DNA of 64,000 bases, taken from positions 88,471,499 through 88,535,498 of the forward strand of contig OW240921.1 of NCBI GenBank assembly GCA_933207985.1, given 5' to 3'. The notes below the pieces were generated by a model that saw only the letters and a program-made list of their open reading frames with translations, did not search any database and was not told the origin of the DNA. The DNA comes from Pelobates cultripes. Lineage: Eukaryota; Chordata; Amphibia; Anura; Pelobatidae. Both the position numbers and the translations under genes were made by a program. Shown here in pieces: positions 22,657 through 33,900 of this stretch. Every line of letters begins with the position of its first letter. Within the stretch, counting starts at the first letter, position 1.

Positions 22657-22702
22657 GCAGCCAAAACGCGTTTCACCGAAAATCGGCTTCCTCAGTCAGC
22701 TT
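22657..22702 (-). ncRNA. Hammerhead-ribozyme-like motif in PLE-A
   Basis: On the minus strand CTGAGGA (22695-22689) is followed by one extra A, a 5-bp stem GCCGA/TCGGT with a 3-nt loop, then GAAAC and a short GCGTTTT. The flanking strands AGCTGA (upstream) and TTGGCT (downstream) can form a 6-bp helix I with two G-U pairs. This matches the order CUGANGA - helix II - GAAA - minimal helix III - NUH - helix I of a type I hammerhead. Hammerhead motifs are known in Penelope-like terminal repeats. The extra A before helix II and the very short helix III leave activity uncertain. Confidence 0.5.
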
Positions 22703-23479
22703 CAGGACGTCTTCTGTCTTCTATTGCTTTTAAATCTTTGTTTGCCCGCCAAAAGTTCTCTTTTTGCCGGTCCGTAATGATTTACCGTGACGCGCCCAAA
22801 ACAGCGTTGCGTCACTTCCGGTTTGTTCTTACTACATCTCCCATCGTTCATTGTGTTCGTAAGTGTCACTTCCGGTTATAAACCGCTATGGTGATGGGTA
22901 ATAGAGTCCTTAGTATCGTCGCTTTTCAGTTCATGCTCCTGTTCGTATCGGGCTCAAAATAAAGAGCCGAAATAGCAGGGAAAAGTTTCAAGAGGGCAAG
23001 AAGTATATGTCAATACACAGTATTCCATATATGGATTTCAAAATTAAAATTAAAACAATATATACCATATATCTTGTGAACAGTACATATTTCTACACTT
23101 AGTGAACTTTTCTATAAATGATTATTTTCATAATAAAGACAAGAAAGAAAAAGGAGGGGGGGGACAGTAAAAGTGTTTTTGGTGGACTTTATATTCAGGG
23201 TTTTAAGTTGTATACAATAAACATTAAAAAGTGGTATACACTCTAAGTTTCACTTAAAACATTTTTTATTGAAATTGCAAACTTATGCATTAGTCCCAAA
23301 ATTATGGCAGATTGAGTTTATAATAACTTAAAATAGTTTTAATGTCTCTTGCAGTTAGTGAATCCTGTCCTTTAATATAATGTAATTTAAAAAATTAGGA
23401 TTAGAAATAGAAAATGTATAGAAAGTGAATACTTTCTACTGTAAATAAAAAATAAATATATATATATATATGAGGTTAA

Positions 23480-23760
23480 AATGAAATTCAAAAAATAAAG
23501 ATAAAAATAAAAATAATAAAAAAAATAAAATAAAAAATAAAAAATAATAAAAATAAAATTAAAATTAAAATTAAAAATAAAAGTAAAATAAAAATAACTA
23601 TAGAAAAATAAGAATGAAAATTAAATTGAATTAAAGTAATAGAAATAAGAAATAAAAAATAAGAATGAAAGTAAATATGAATACGCAAAAAACAATAAAG
23701 ATAAAATAAAATTAGTAATGAATGCAGTACAAAAAGATGAGATAAAAAAAATAATAATAA
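23480..23760. repeat. A-rich AAATA/AAAAT low-complexity tract
   Basis: About 280 bp made of AAATAAAAAT-like runs between the PLE-A stop region and its terminal array. An apparent Ile/Phe-rich reading frame on the minus strand is an artefact of this composition. Confidence 0.9.
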
Positions 23761-23812
23761 TAGAAATAAAATAAATTTCTGATTAGAATGTATATATGTA
23801 TATAATAATCAA

Positions 23813-26800
23813 TTATAAAAAATGACATAATTCAAAATCTGCATTAAGACCTAAGGGGGCTAAGGTGTTTAAATTAAAAATCCATTTAGTTTCGATTTTT
23901 TCTAACTTCCTTATTTCATCCTCCCCTCTCCAATTTAGTGTGACTTTTTGGATAGCATAAAATTCTAAAAATTGTGGATCTTTGTTATGTACTAGTCTGA
24001 AGTGATCTGAAACACTATGTTTTTCGAAACCTTTTCTTATTACGTACATGTTCGTTTATTCTTACGTTTAAGGGGCGTTTTGTTCTTCCTACATAAAGAA
24101 GATTGCAGGAACATTTCAGTAAATAGATGACTCTTTTTGAAAAGCATGTAGTCATTTCATGTATTTTATATTTCCTTTCCCTTTTAGAATCGTAGAATTC
24201 TGTGATGTGTCTTTTCTCATTCTTTGTACTTCTACAGGCTAGACACTGTCCACAACCAAAGAAACCCTTATTCTGAAAAAAAGGAGTAGGTGTCTGGTGT
24301 CTTATGTGATTCCGTACCAATTTCTGTTTCAAGTTGGGAGCTCCTCTGTAAATAAATTTCGTTTTTTCTGGCAATATAGAGTATAACATTGGATCGTTCC
24401 TTAAAATGGGCCAGTGCCTATTTATAATTTGTTTTATTCTTTGGCTCTCTTGATTAAAATTATAGATGAAAGGTAAAATATTTTGTTCATTTTTTTCTTT
24501 AGATTTGTATTTTAACAATGAGGATCTCTCCATGGTTTCTACTTCTTTTATAGTACTCATAAGGGAATTTTCCTTATACCCTTTCTTCATGAATTGATTT
24601 TTAATTCTATTAGCTTGGGCCTTAAAAGTGCTTTGGTCAGTGCAATTCCTACGGATTCTCATTAGTTGTGCTTTTGGGATGTTTCTCAACCAAGGAGAAA
24701 AATGGCAACTATTTAGAAAGATATAGTTATTAACGTCTACCTGTTTAAAAAAGGTTTTTGTCTTAATATGGTTGTCTTCTATAAAAATCGTAAGGTCTAG
24801 AAAATTGACACTTTCTGTGCTGTATTCCGTGGTTAATTTTACTCCCCAATCGTTTGAATTTAAAAAAGCTAAAAATGTCTTGAGTGAATCCTCTGAACCA
24901 TTCCAAATAAAAAATATGTCGTCTATGTACCGCTTATAAGAGACCAGGTTCACTCTCCAGTTTGTATTCTCATTGATATATTCTTCTTCCCAAAATGCCA
25001 TGAATAAATTGGCATAGCTGGGAGCGAACCTGGTTCCCATAGCGGTACCTACTTTTTGTAGAAAAAACTCATCATTAAACCAAAAATAATTGTTACTTAG
25101 AATTAATTCTATTCCTTCAATTATAAAATTTATTTGTTCTTCTGGATAAAAATTTTCTTTTCTTAGAAAGGAGTTGGTAGCTTCTATACCTTTAGTGTGT
25201 GAGATAATTGTATAGAGGGAACTGACATCCGCTGTAACTAAAATATAGTTTGAATTCCATTTTATGTTTTGTAATACCTGGATAATATTTAAAGTGTCTT
25301 TTAGATAATTCGGGGTTTTTTGAACAATGGGTTGTAAACATCTGTCTAAGTACTCTGATAATCTACTGGATACAGAGTCGATCCCCGAGACTATTGGTCT
25401 ACCTGGGGGATTCACAAGGTTTTTATGGATCTTTGGGAGATGGTAGAATACTGGAATTTTTGGTTTTTTGACGTTGAGGTATTTATACTCCCTATCGTTT
25501 AGTATTTCTGCTTCTTTTCCTCTTAACAATAAGTCATCAAATTTCTTTTTTATATTAGCAGTTGGATCACTTGGCAACTTTTTGTATGTTTCTAAATCCT
25601 CTACCAACCTAAGTCCTTCTCGTAGATAATCCTCTGTTCGCATCACTACAATGCCCCCACCCTTATCTGCTGGTTTAATGACATTGTTTTTGTCTTTCTG
25701 AAGTGTCTTAAGTGCTAACCATTCTTCCTTATTGAGATTCATGTGTTTTTTGTCTCTTGGTTTAATTTTATCTATTTCTTGCATCACTGCTTTTTCAAAT
25801 GCAACCATCTCTTTAGATAAGAAATTGTTTGGAAAAAACTTAGATTTTTCTTTGAGGTCGGTATGTTTATATTTTGAAATTAAAGGTTGATATATTGGTT
25901 TTTCTGTCCTCATAAAGCATTTCTTTAAACATAACTGTCTTTTATATCTGTTTAAATCTATGAATATGTCAAATTTGTTAAGCGGTTGCGTGGGTACAAA
26001 TTTCAACCCCTTATTTAGAATATTCTGCTGTGACCTTGTTAGAGGATTCCCTGTTAAGTTAAAAATGATAGATTGAGTGTGTGTGGTTATTTTTTTTATC
26101 TTTTTAAGTGTCTTTCCTCCCCGTGTTCCCCTCCTCTTAAGTTCCTTTGTCTTTTGGGGGGTGTATGTTTGGGTGGGGATATATCTTGGGGGGATTGAAC
26201 CGCTTTGTACTTCCCCTTTTGACGTCCCTCCTGAAAAAAATCCTCCTCATCTTGTCTATCCGATAAAGTGTTGAATCTATTCATAGTGAAAATATGATTT
26301 CCCTGTGTCTCCTTCCTATTTCTTGTGAGAATCGGTGATCTTTCCCCTCCTCTCTTTCCCTGTTCGTGTCTCTCTTTCATTTTAGTCGGTATGTCTTTCG
26401 TGAATGTTGTTTGTGGTGTGGGAAATCTTAAATGTGGTGATCTATCTCTAGAGCAATATCTCATATCTTGTGAGTCTCCTCGTTTCTGATGGGAATGTGC
26501 CCAATTTGTGTCCTGTTTATTTCCCCATCTAGCTGTGTATGGGTATTTTTCTTTCTCTTGTTTTTGTGAATAATTTCTGTTGTAGTAGTTATTCAAATTC
26601 TCATTATTTCGTGTGTCTGTATATTTGTTTCTAGATGCATAAGTAAACACCTGATTATTGTCATAATCATATCTGTCTCTTTTGTATTTCTTTCTTTTTA
26701 TGTTTATTGTTTCTATCTCCGTTTTGTCTATTTGTTACTGAATGGTCCTAGTAATGGTCTCATACTCCTCAGGGGATGTATGGTTCTGGAGTTGGATTTG

Positions 26801-27238
26801 TGTATCATTTATATCTTTGTCTAATTTTTGTAGAGTGGCTTTCCTCCTCTTAATTATCATCTTCATTGTTGTAAAAGAAAATGTCTCTAAAATTTCTTGC
26901 CATTCTCCCATAAAGTCTTCCTCTCCTTTGTCAAATGTGGGATACTTATTATATCTAAGACCTCTAGGAGTGATTTTTTCTTTTAAATACTTTTCTAAAG
27001 TCACTACTTCCCAGGTTATACGAACTTCTTGGTTCATAGACTTAGTCAATTTGTATTGACATTCTCTAAGGTCATAGGTGTTTGTCTGGGGCTGGGAGTT
27101 ATGGTTTAAAACAGGGGTATCAAACATAGTGTCTATATTGGTACAATAATTTTTTCTTCTTTCAAAAAGTGACATATTATTAACTGCCTCCACACCAATA
27201 AGGAGTAAAATATACAAAGAAATTGAATGTGCACACAC
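23813..27238 (-). pseudogene. Penelope-like RT / GIY-YIG polyprotein, lightly damaged
   Basis: A single coding unit read through one stop (about 26735) and two frameshifts (about 26100 in an A-run, about 24030). The N-terminal part (27238-26096) is charged, rich in Arg/Asn/Gln, with TLEKYLKEKITPRGLRYNKY. The main 663-residue frame (26006-24015) has KPADKGGGIVV at 111-121, LPKIHK at 190-195, GIDSVSSRLSEYLD at 208-221, TADVSSLY at 258-265 (first catalytic Asp), GTAMGTRFAPSYANL at 320-334 and YIDD at 360-363. A Cys cluster GCGQCLAC and the GIY-YIG start LLYVGRTKRPLNVRINEHV lie near the C-terminus. The remainder of the endonuclease (FEKHSVSDHF, RKLEKIETKWIFNLNTLAP) continues in the second frame. 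It would reverse transcribe PLE RNA and cut target DNA. Only a few lesions prevent expression. Confidence 0.9.
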
Positions 27239-27330
27239 AGGTTGTGGAAAAGTGGCGCTATAAAATTATAATGTTAAAGTGAATTTAGCTGCTATACACT
27301 CTGTGGGTACTCCTAAAAACCCAACATACA

Positions 27331-27640
27331 TAGAAATCACCAAAACTGGACAGGAGATGCAGCCCAGCTCACTGGGCAGACATCTTGTCTTTCATGGCAA
27401 AATAGGCTGCTTATTGGCCCTTTGTTAAAGGAAAATTAGCTTCCACTCCGTTCTGTCCAACCCCCTCTCCCCATTTCTGGCTACAGAAATTAAACTCTAA
27501 ATTGCAAAGCATCTGAACAGGTTAGGACATCAACTTGTCATTTGCTTGGTTTTACATTTCCATGGTGCTTCAGAAATACTGGTTTCGACCAAAGTCCAAA
27601 ATGTGATCGAATTTCAACTCAAATGAAACCGAATGCACAA
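27331..27640. other. Spacer between PLE-A and duplication copy 2
   Basis: No gene or recognisable repeat seen. It lies between the PLE-A edge and the point where similarity to the OR-a flank begins. Confidence 0.4.
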
Positions 27641-29009
27641 GTCTACTGTGAACACAAAGAGAAAAATCCCAACTTGCCAAACAATAATTATCACCCATTG
27701 CAAAATAAATAAGCTAATAAATAAATAATTTCCTAATTATGTCTTTGTATTGTTTAACCCAAGAGTATTGAAATTGGCATCAGAAAATAACAAAGCTTAT
27801 TTGTAGTATTTGGTGGAATAGACATCCCCCTGTGTAGACATGCCCCTAGGGCCTACATAGCACTAATATAACAGAATGCGCAACATGCTTTATGAACTTA
27901 TTTCCATGAATCTATCTGTCTTGCTCTATCGACGTGTCTTACTTTCTGTCTATCAAAAAGATTATGCTTCTTCTTCCATTTTTACTTAAAGGTTTTTTTT
28001 ATTGTGTAAACTGGTTACATTGCATTTCTACTCTGCCAATGCCAGTTTAAATGATCAACGTAATGATGTATGAAACAAGAATATTTCACAGAAAAGTACG
28101 TTTTATTTTATTAACCGTTTATATATGTACTAATTTAGATTAAATCTGACTTGTTATCAACACTGTCCTTTTCTTCCTGCGGAAACATTGTAGATTTGAA
28201 GACAAAATGGAAAAATAAGTTACTGAATAAACAGAAATCTGCATTATCTGTATTTTTCAAGAAAAAACTAATTTCCAGGCGTTGAAAACATTTTATAAGG
28301 TCTTACAACCTAAGAGTAACAGATTTGGATACTTCTAAGAAGTTAACGGTAAATATATATCATTGTTTATTTATAAAGTGTTGATGTTGTCTACAGTGTT
28401 ATCACAAGGCAAATATGGTTATTGTAATGGGAAGATAATATCAATGAAGCAATATATTTGTCAGGTCGTGCTCACAAGAGCTTACAATTTAGTTTAATTT
28501 AAATTGGTAGAAAAACAAAAGGGAATGTTTTGAGTATGGTGGCTAGGAGTTTTTATTTTATATTTATTTAAAAAATATTTTACCAGGAAGGATACATTGA
28601 GAAATATGGTTTTTTTTAAGGTTTTTTTTAATCAGGTATAGGAAGAGATAGTAATGATTATTCTCTGGAAAGGCACTAAAAAAACTATCCAAAACTTACG
28701 TAGATGTGTTCAGTGAGACCTAAACAGAGGACAGTGAGGATAAAATGACTCATATTGGGATTAGCCTGGACACACCATGCACACCCCGTGTGCACACCAA
28801 TGTGGCCTGATCAAATATGAACGTTTATAAAGAGGGTGATATTAAAGTAAAATTCATAATGAGTGTGAGAGTTGCTTTAAATAGCTGCATTTTGTATTTA
28901 AAGTTTTTGGGGTAGTGGCAGTGGGGATGGACATATAAACTAGTTAATGTAGACAAAAAACAGATGTGATGACAAGGCACTTAATATAGTGATAAAATTA
29001 AGCTGCTGA

Positions 29010-29820
29010 AAGAACACTCAGTTGGGTACTCCAAAAACCCACCCAAATAATTAAACAACAAAGAAAAAAACAACCCAGTGTTTAGGTGATATGGCCCACA
29101 ACCTAAAACATCCAAGTTGGAGTGCAGCACTATAAAATATATAAACACTTACCCCTCAAACAGCCTAAGGGGTTAATATTATGTAGACAGAAAAAAAGGA
29201 AAAAAGACAAAAAAACCAGTGTGATATTATATCCAGATATTGTATCTATGGTAGTCAAAACTCACATTTTTCAGAGCCTTTTAAAGATGTAGTCTTTAAA
29301 CAGTAGTCTTGTGTACATTTTTCAGGTGGCACCTAGACCTTATAATTTTGTGATTCCCCAGAGTTCCTCAAGTACAGCATGCAACACAGGAAAAATCAAA
29401 TAGGAGAAATCTGAGTGCAGTATTTTTGCACCACAAGAAAGAAATCAGTTAGCCACAGATATGTGCTCACCTTGTATGGAGCCCATAAACCTGGCTCCAA
29501 GTTTATAGGTATTATGCCAACTTTTAGGGGGAAACTACCCCCTTAAGGAACAGGAAATCAAAGTTCCAAAGTAGCAGGATAAAGGTAGTATAAAATAAAT
29601 ATATTTATTGGATAATGAATTTTTAAAAATAAATAAAGGCTGTAAAAACATACATATATACTAGGCCAGAATCCTCTGTCCTTTGCCAAGACGCATTTGA
29701 CCTTCCTTAGGCTTTCACAATTGGCTTGTTTTCATCGGCCGGTTGGGAAAGCCTAAGAAAGGTGAAACGGGTCTTGGCAATATTTGTATATTTTTACTGC
29801 TTTTATTTATTTTTAAAACC
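29010..29820 (-). mobile_element. Isolated PLE terminal repeat (pLTR) copy
   Basis: Shows the PLE-A terminal plan without a coding region. Three stem/donor units have ACTTAC or ACTCAC/GCTCAC followed by 7 nt and a GAGC-type box (29147-29164, 29260-29277, 29465-29482). Then come A/T-rich sequence and a pair of inverted arms about TTAGGCTTTC (29680-29712) and GAAAGCCTAAG (29750-29780), with GTGAAACGGGTCTTGG as a degenerate hammerhead-like end. It is absent from the OR-a copy, so it inserted after the duplication. Confidence 0.65.
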
Positions 29821-30700
29821 AGTTGGCAAGCATTGTATCAGCTTAATTACCGCTCTTGAAAAAGCATTGTCCTGTGCTTTTTAATTCATACAATAGAAAG
29901 TCTTTATGGGGTCTAATTAATGCTTCCTAAGAAAATCTCTTTTTTTTTCCTCTTTCTCTCCTTTTGTATTTTCTGATGCAATATACATTAACGTAGGTTT
30001 AATGTAGGCCTTGCTGATCATCTAATCAGTTTTTAGGGTCACATTTCCCATTTGTGTTACTGTCAAAAAATGTTGGGATATCAGACTACATTGCTTTCAT
30101 TGTGTTTTCATGATCTTGTCTTTGGTGGAGCTTCAAAGTTTTCAAAGTTTGCTTGCACAGAAGAATGGTCGCACCGTAATGCCTCTTTTATCAGAGGTTG
30201 ACAGGGGTTTGCTCTTTGTTAATAAATATGAAGTCAACTCTTAAGTACAGATCATGGGGGAATTGAGTAAAACAATTAGTCAGATTCTAAGAGGTACAAA
30301 ACTTTGCATCTTTTATGTTTTAGGTTTAGCACTAGGACTGAGGTTAGGGTTAAGAATATTTGTATAACTTGTATTAAGGCTATGATCCTTTAATGCTAGG
30401 GCAGCACTGGGACATATAAAGAGATTTATAACAAGCATGCAATATATATTTATTATAATATTAGTTCTTTTTAATTTTTTTGTATATGTATTTACGCAAA
30501 TGACCTAAATTTTATATTTTTGAAAAAAAAAAAAAACGTGCATTTTTAATATTGCATAATAGAATTATTTCTTAAATTCATTTTTTTTTTAATTCTTGCA
30601 TTTGAAAATATACTTATTTGCTTCCTGTCAATGTTTACTATGATAAAGTTTCAACACACCAGCTTGTCACATATAAAAATGCAAAATTGTGTATTTTGTA
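29821..30700. other. OR-b 5' flank, non-coding
   Basis: Partly collinear with the OR-a flank (ATGCCTCTTTTATCAGAG at 30180, TTGCTTCC.GTCAATGTTTA at 30620). A/T-rich, no ORF of interest. It may hold the OR-b promoter and leader exon. Confidence 0.45.
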
Positions 30701-30708
30701 TTGATCAC

Positions 30709-30724
30709 AGCATGAAACACTAAT
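30709..30724 (+). promoter_or_regulatory. Splice acceptor and 3-codon upstream ORF before OR-b
   Basis: TTGATCACAG ends at 30710 and aligns with the OR-a acceptor. The leader that follows contains ATG AAA CAC TAA (30712-30723), a minimal upstream ORF ending one base before the OR-b start codon. OR-a has no ATG in this interval. Any effect on translation is inference. Confidence 0.5.
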
Positions 30725-31738
30725 ATGGAAAAAGAAAACAGCACAACAACAAATGAATTCATTCTCGTTGGACTTTCAGAGACCTCTGATCTTCAAATTC
30801 TACTCTTTACAGTGTTTTTGTTTATATATGTTATAAGTGTGCTTGGAAATGTGTCTATTATTTTAGTATATCGATATAGTGCTAATCTTCACAGTCCTAT
30901 GTACTTCTATCTTGCTAACCTCTCATTTCTAGAAATATGTTATATATCATCCACAGTTCCTAAAATGTTATCAATCCTCCTAACAGAACATAAAACTATC
31001 TCTTTCTATGGTTGTGCTATGCAAATGTATTGCTTTCTGTTACTGGGGAGCACAGAGTGCTACATGCTTGCAGCCATGGCTTATGATCGATATAATGCCA
31101 TTTGCCACCCTCTCTTGTATCGTACAATAATGAATAAAAGAACATGTGCTAGTCTTATTGGTGGTGCATGGCTCATTGGGGCTGTAAACGCACTAATACA
31201 CACTGTTCTCACATTCACTTTACAATTCTGTGGCACAAGAAAAATTAAGCATTTTTTTTGTGATATCCCACCTGTTCTAGATCTAGCGTGTACGGACACA
31301 AGGATTAATGAAATAGTTATTTATATAATTTGTAGCAGTGTAATAGTAGGTTCCTTTATCCTGACAATGATTTCATATGTGAACATTATTGCAACAATTT
31401 TAAATATAAACTCAGTTTCAGGAAGGAAGAAAGCATTCTCAACTTGCACCTCTCACTTGATTGTAGTTATTTTGTTTTACGGTTCAGCTACATTTATGTA
31501 TGTCAGACCCAAATCCAGCTATTCAATGGAAAGAGACAGGTTTATTGCGGTCATGTATGCAGTTATTGCCCCTCTGTTAAATCCTTTTATATACAGTCTC
31601 AGAAATAATGATGTAAAAATTGCTGTAACAAAAATGATTTCCAAAATGTATTTTCATGAATTCCAACTATTGGGCAACAAGAAACATATTTGGATTAGTT
31701 CATTAACACATAGAATATTTGACCATCGTGTAAGTTAA
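30725..31738 (+). CDS. Olfactory receptor OR-b (class II), paralog of OR-a
   Basis: Intact 337-residue odorant receptor GPCR, very close to OR-a throughout the seven-helix core. It has the NST sequon at residues 5-7, GN at 41-42, PMY at 58-60, MAYDRYNAICHP at 118-129 with the same unusual Asn124, KAFSTCTSH in TM6 and PLLNPFIYSLRN in TM7. Differences cluster in a few loop and helix positions and after TM7. At the codon where OR-a stops (TAG) OR-b has AAG, and a second in-frame TAG in the OR-a flank is TGG here. The tail is therefore 19 residues longer, ending FDHRVS. The start matches OR-a by alignment and follows the predicted splice acceptor. The gene arose by the tandem duplication described for this segment. 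Confidence 0.95.
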   Translation: MEKENSTTTNEFILVGLSETSDLQILLFTVFLFIYVISVLGNVSIILVYRYSANLHSPMYFYLANLSFLEICYISSTVPKMLSILLTEHKTISFYGCAMQMYCFLLLGSTECYMLAAMAYDRYNAICHPLLYRTIMNKRTCASLIGGAWLIGAVNALIHTVLTFTLQFCGTRKIKHFFCDIPPVLDLACTDTRINEIVIYIICSSVIVGSFILTMISYVNIIATILNINSVSGRKKAFSTCTSHLIVVILFYGSATFMYVRPKSSYSMERDRFIAVMYAVIAPLLNPFIYSLRNNDVKIAVTKMISKMYFHEFQLLGNKKHIWISSLTHRIFDHRVS

Positions 31739-32076
31739 TAAAATCAGAGTCCTTGTTTGGTCAATGAAGACAGTACATATCCAGAGATTCTAAATAATGA
31801 AATACAATGATTAGCCTCAACATAAAAACCACCTGCTTCTATTTTTTTTTTTTTTGGCATTTTACTGTCATCACAAAGAGGTCAATATATTATGGTTTTT
31901 TTTATATATACATACATAAATATTAAAATTATTTTGTTTCCTTGTTACAGTGGAGTTACCATATATATATAATGTCTCTCTGTGTCCTTGCACACACACT
32001 TCAAATTTCAAAATGCCAGGTGCATTTTAGCCAATGCCATAAAAAAGACTGTGCGTGCAAGCCTTTTTCAATATTC

Positions 32077-32078
<2 letters not shown>

Positions 32079-32114
<36 letters not shown>
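32079..32114. repeat. (TA)n microsatellite
   Basis: About 36 bp of alternating TA downstream of OR-b. Confidence 0.95.
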
Positions 32115-32119
<5 letters not shown>

Positions 32120-32320
32120 TTATGATGGCATATTACTTATAGGTTCCTTAAACAGAAATAAATATTTGTTTATTGTGATAGTGCCACCTTCCTTCACTCC
32201 CTCATAAACAAGAACCTCTGTATAGTTTTGTTTTTTTTGTTTTTTTGTTTTTCTTTATTTTAAAGAAATAATCTACAAGAACAGATTGTTTTGTTTATTG
32301 TTTAATCCTTTGCATAATTG

Positions 32321-33290
32321 TGTTTTTAGGAGTGTGGTGCATTATATAACAAGATTGTATAGTTAATCTAGTTTTACAATCCTTTCAATGGGTTATGTAA
32401 ATGTTAAGGAAATGTAAGGTAGAAGCATAAACATAATTTCTAGAATTTTATGTGATATATAAAGTTCCCAAAATACACAGCTCATGAGTATTTACAAACA
32501 ATCTGCGGATATTTTTAGGAATTCAGATTCACAAAATGCCAGCATAATTTAAATAAACTATGCAAATACACCTGTCCATTGAAACTAGTCATATTTATCG
32601 AAATGCCAGCATAGTTTAAATATCATGTCAAAGAGTAAATGTAATTAAAAGTAGGCATCTCTTTTGCAAACAGTATTGCAAGATCTTATCTCTATTGTTG
32701 CCTGCAAATATGTACAAAGTTCTCTCTACTTCCTTTAGAAAGCCTGCCTTACATAAAGTAGATTGCAAATAGCTGCAGTTCGGAAACTGTGGAATTTTAA
32801 GAAAAATATCTATAAAAAATGGAACCTAAAGAAATAAGACAAAAAATAGAATAAAAAAATTCTATACTATTTGAGATCCTTCTCCGTATTTTGTGTGGCA
32901 TTTGAAAACTGTTGTGCTGCTGTGTTCAAAATATTGCTATGGAGAATATTTCTATGACACAACTTCTGGAATAAATGGGAATCATGACGGAATATTTCCG
33001 TCACGTGTCCTTAAGGGGTTAATCTTTTCCAAAAATAAATTCAGCAGATGCAATTTTTGTTCTCTCTCTGTGTTATGTGTCTGTTGATTCAGCCAAACAT
33101 TCATTAATGTACACGTGTTTCCTTGATTTTAAGAACTATAATAGATTACTAGCATATAAATAGGATGTTTGGTTTTGCATTTAATTAGGTGATTTATTCA
33201 GACATGTTAGAACTTTTTAACTGATTTTGAAATGAAAACCAGTTGAAAATGCTGTTTTAGGCCAGTTCAAGATAAGTACATAAAGCCCAT
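32321..33290. other. Intergenic region with repeat fragments
   Basis: No gene supported. Two fragments near 32535 and 32605 repeat AAATGCCAGCATA.TTTAAAT. Near 32990-33020 GACGGAATATTTCCGTCA, followed by CCTTAAGGGGTTAA, looks like the palindromic end of a DNA transposon, not further classified. It ends at the LTR of the gypsy element. Confidence 0.4.
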
Positions 33291-33900
33291 TGTTACGAAC
33301 GCTGGTATATTAAGTACCCTGTTCGCCTATTCCTCCTGAACTGCTAAGCATGAGTGATTATAGCTGCAGTTTGGGTGTAGATATGAATAGTTCCAGACGA
33401 ATGCAGCATCCAAGTAGTTTCTCCCCAGAAAGTAAACAGTTACCGAAACATGAGTCTAGACTTCATGAAGGGTACAACAGGAATGAATCTATTGATGGCA
33501 CACTGGCTTTTATGCAAGTCCCCATGCAAGGGGAAAACCCACATGGACCTTGTGGGAGACAGGGACACAAATGTTACAATCAATAATATTTCAGTGACAT
33601 AGATGAACACTCCCACTGCAAACAGACAAGCCCCTCCTCTCTGCCTGTGAGATAATTGAGTCAGCTAAATGATAACTAATTTATCCCCAGACAGTAAAAA
33701 CATATTTTCCCCAAAACTTAGAAAGTACCCTATAACCGCACACGAGGCTCCTGCCCAAAACAGTTCCATGAGTTTGGGATGTTCGGCCGGTCTAAAAATG
33801 AATAAATGCATGAACAGAGCCCCCTGGCTCAGAGGAGCAATTATTTTTTTATTTTTTCCCCTGGTTCGTGGGAATAAAACTACCGAACAGCGCTCTCCTG
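33291..33900 (-). mobile_element. Gypsy 3' LTR, distal part (split by L1-3)
   Basis: It starts TGTTACGAACG (LTR end ...CGTTCGTAACA on the minus strand). Its first about 130 bp match the other LTR end at 52209-52340. The LTR continues at 47537-47863 after L1-3. CGCTCTCCTG (33891-33900) is the L1-3 target duplication. Adding both parts gives an LTR of about 930 bp including that duplicated site. Short reading frames here are not genes. Confidence 0.8.

Larger units (their letters stand above)
21340..27330 (-). mobile_element. PLE-A: Penelope-like element, nearly intact
   Basis: Minus-strand element with a coding region from 27238 to 23813 (RT plus GIY-YIG endonuclease), a low-complexity 3' stretch (about 23760-23480), and a terminal region (about 22930-21340) of repeat units with stems and a hammerhead-like core. 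Penelope-like elements are retroelements with a telomerase-like RT and usually a GIY-YIG endonuclease. The upstream edge near 27300 (GTGGGTACTCCTAAAAACCC) resembles 29028 in the separate PLE terminal unit (GGGTACTCCAAAAACCCACC), which suggests that some terminal repeat survives there too. Ends are approximate. Confidence 0.85.
27640..32320 (+). repeat. Tandem duplication unit, copy 2 (with OR-b)
   Basis: Collinear with 1860-8390, including about 3 kb of upstream non-coding sequence, the coding exon and about 400 bp of downstream flank. It lacks the DIRS element and instead carries a PLE terminal unit at 29010-29820. Upstream flank similarity suggests that promoter and leader exon were duplicated with the gene. 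Confidence 0.85.

Noticed and set aside
23488..23688. 66-codon Ile/Phe-rich frame
   Set aside because: It is a translation of the AAATA-type low-complexity tract.
28995..29848. AATTAAGCTG / CAGCTTAATT as terminal inverted repeats of the isolated PLE unit
   Set aside because: A 10-bp A/T-rich match could be chance, and no target duplication supports those ends.
32893..33087. 64-codon Cys-rich frame near 33 kb
   Set aside because: It overlaps a palindromic dispersed repeat and has no signal or domain pattern that can be supported.
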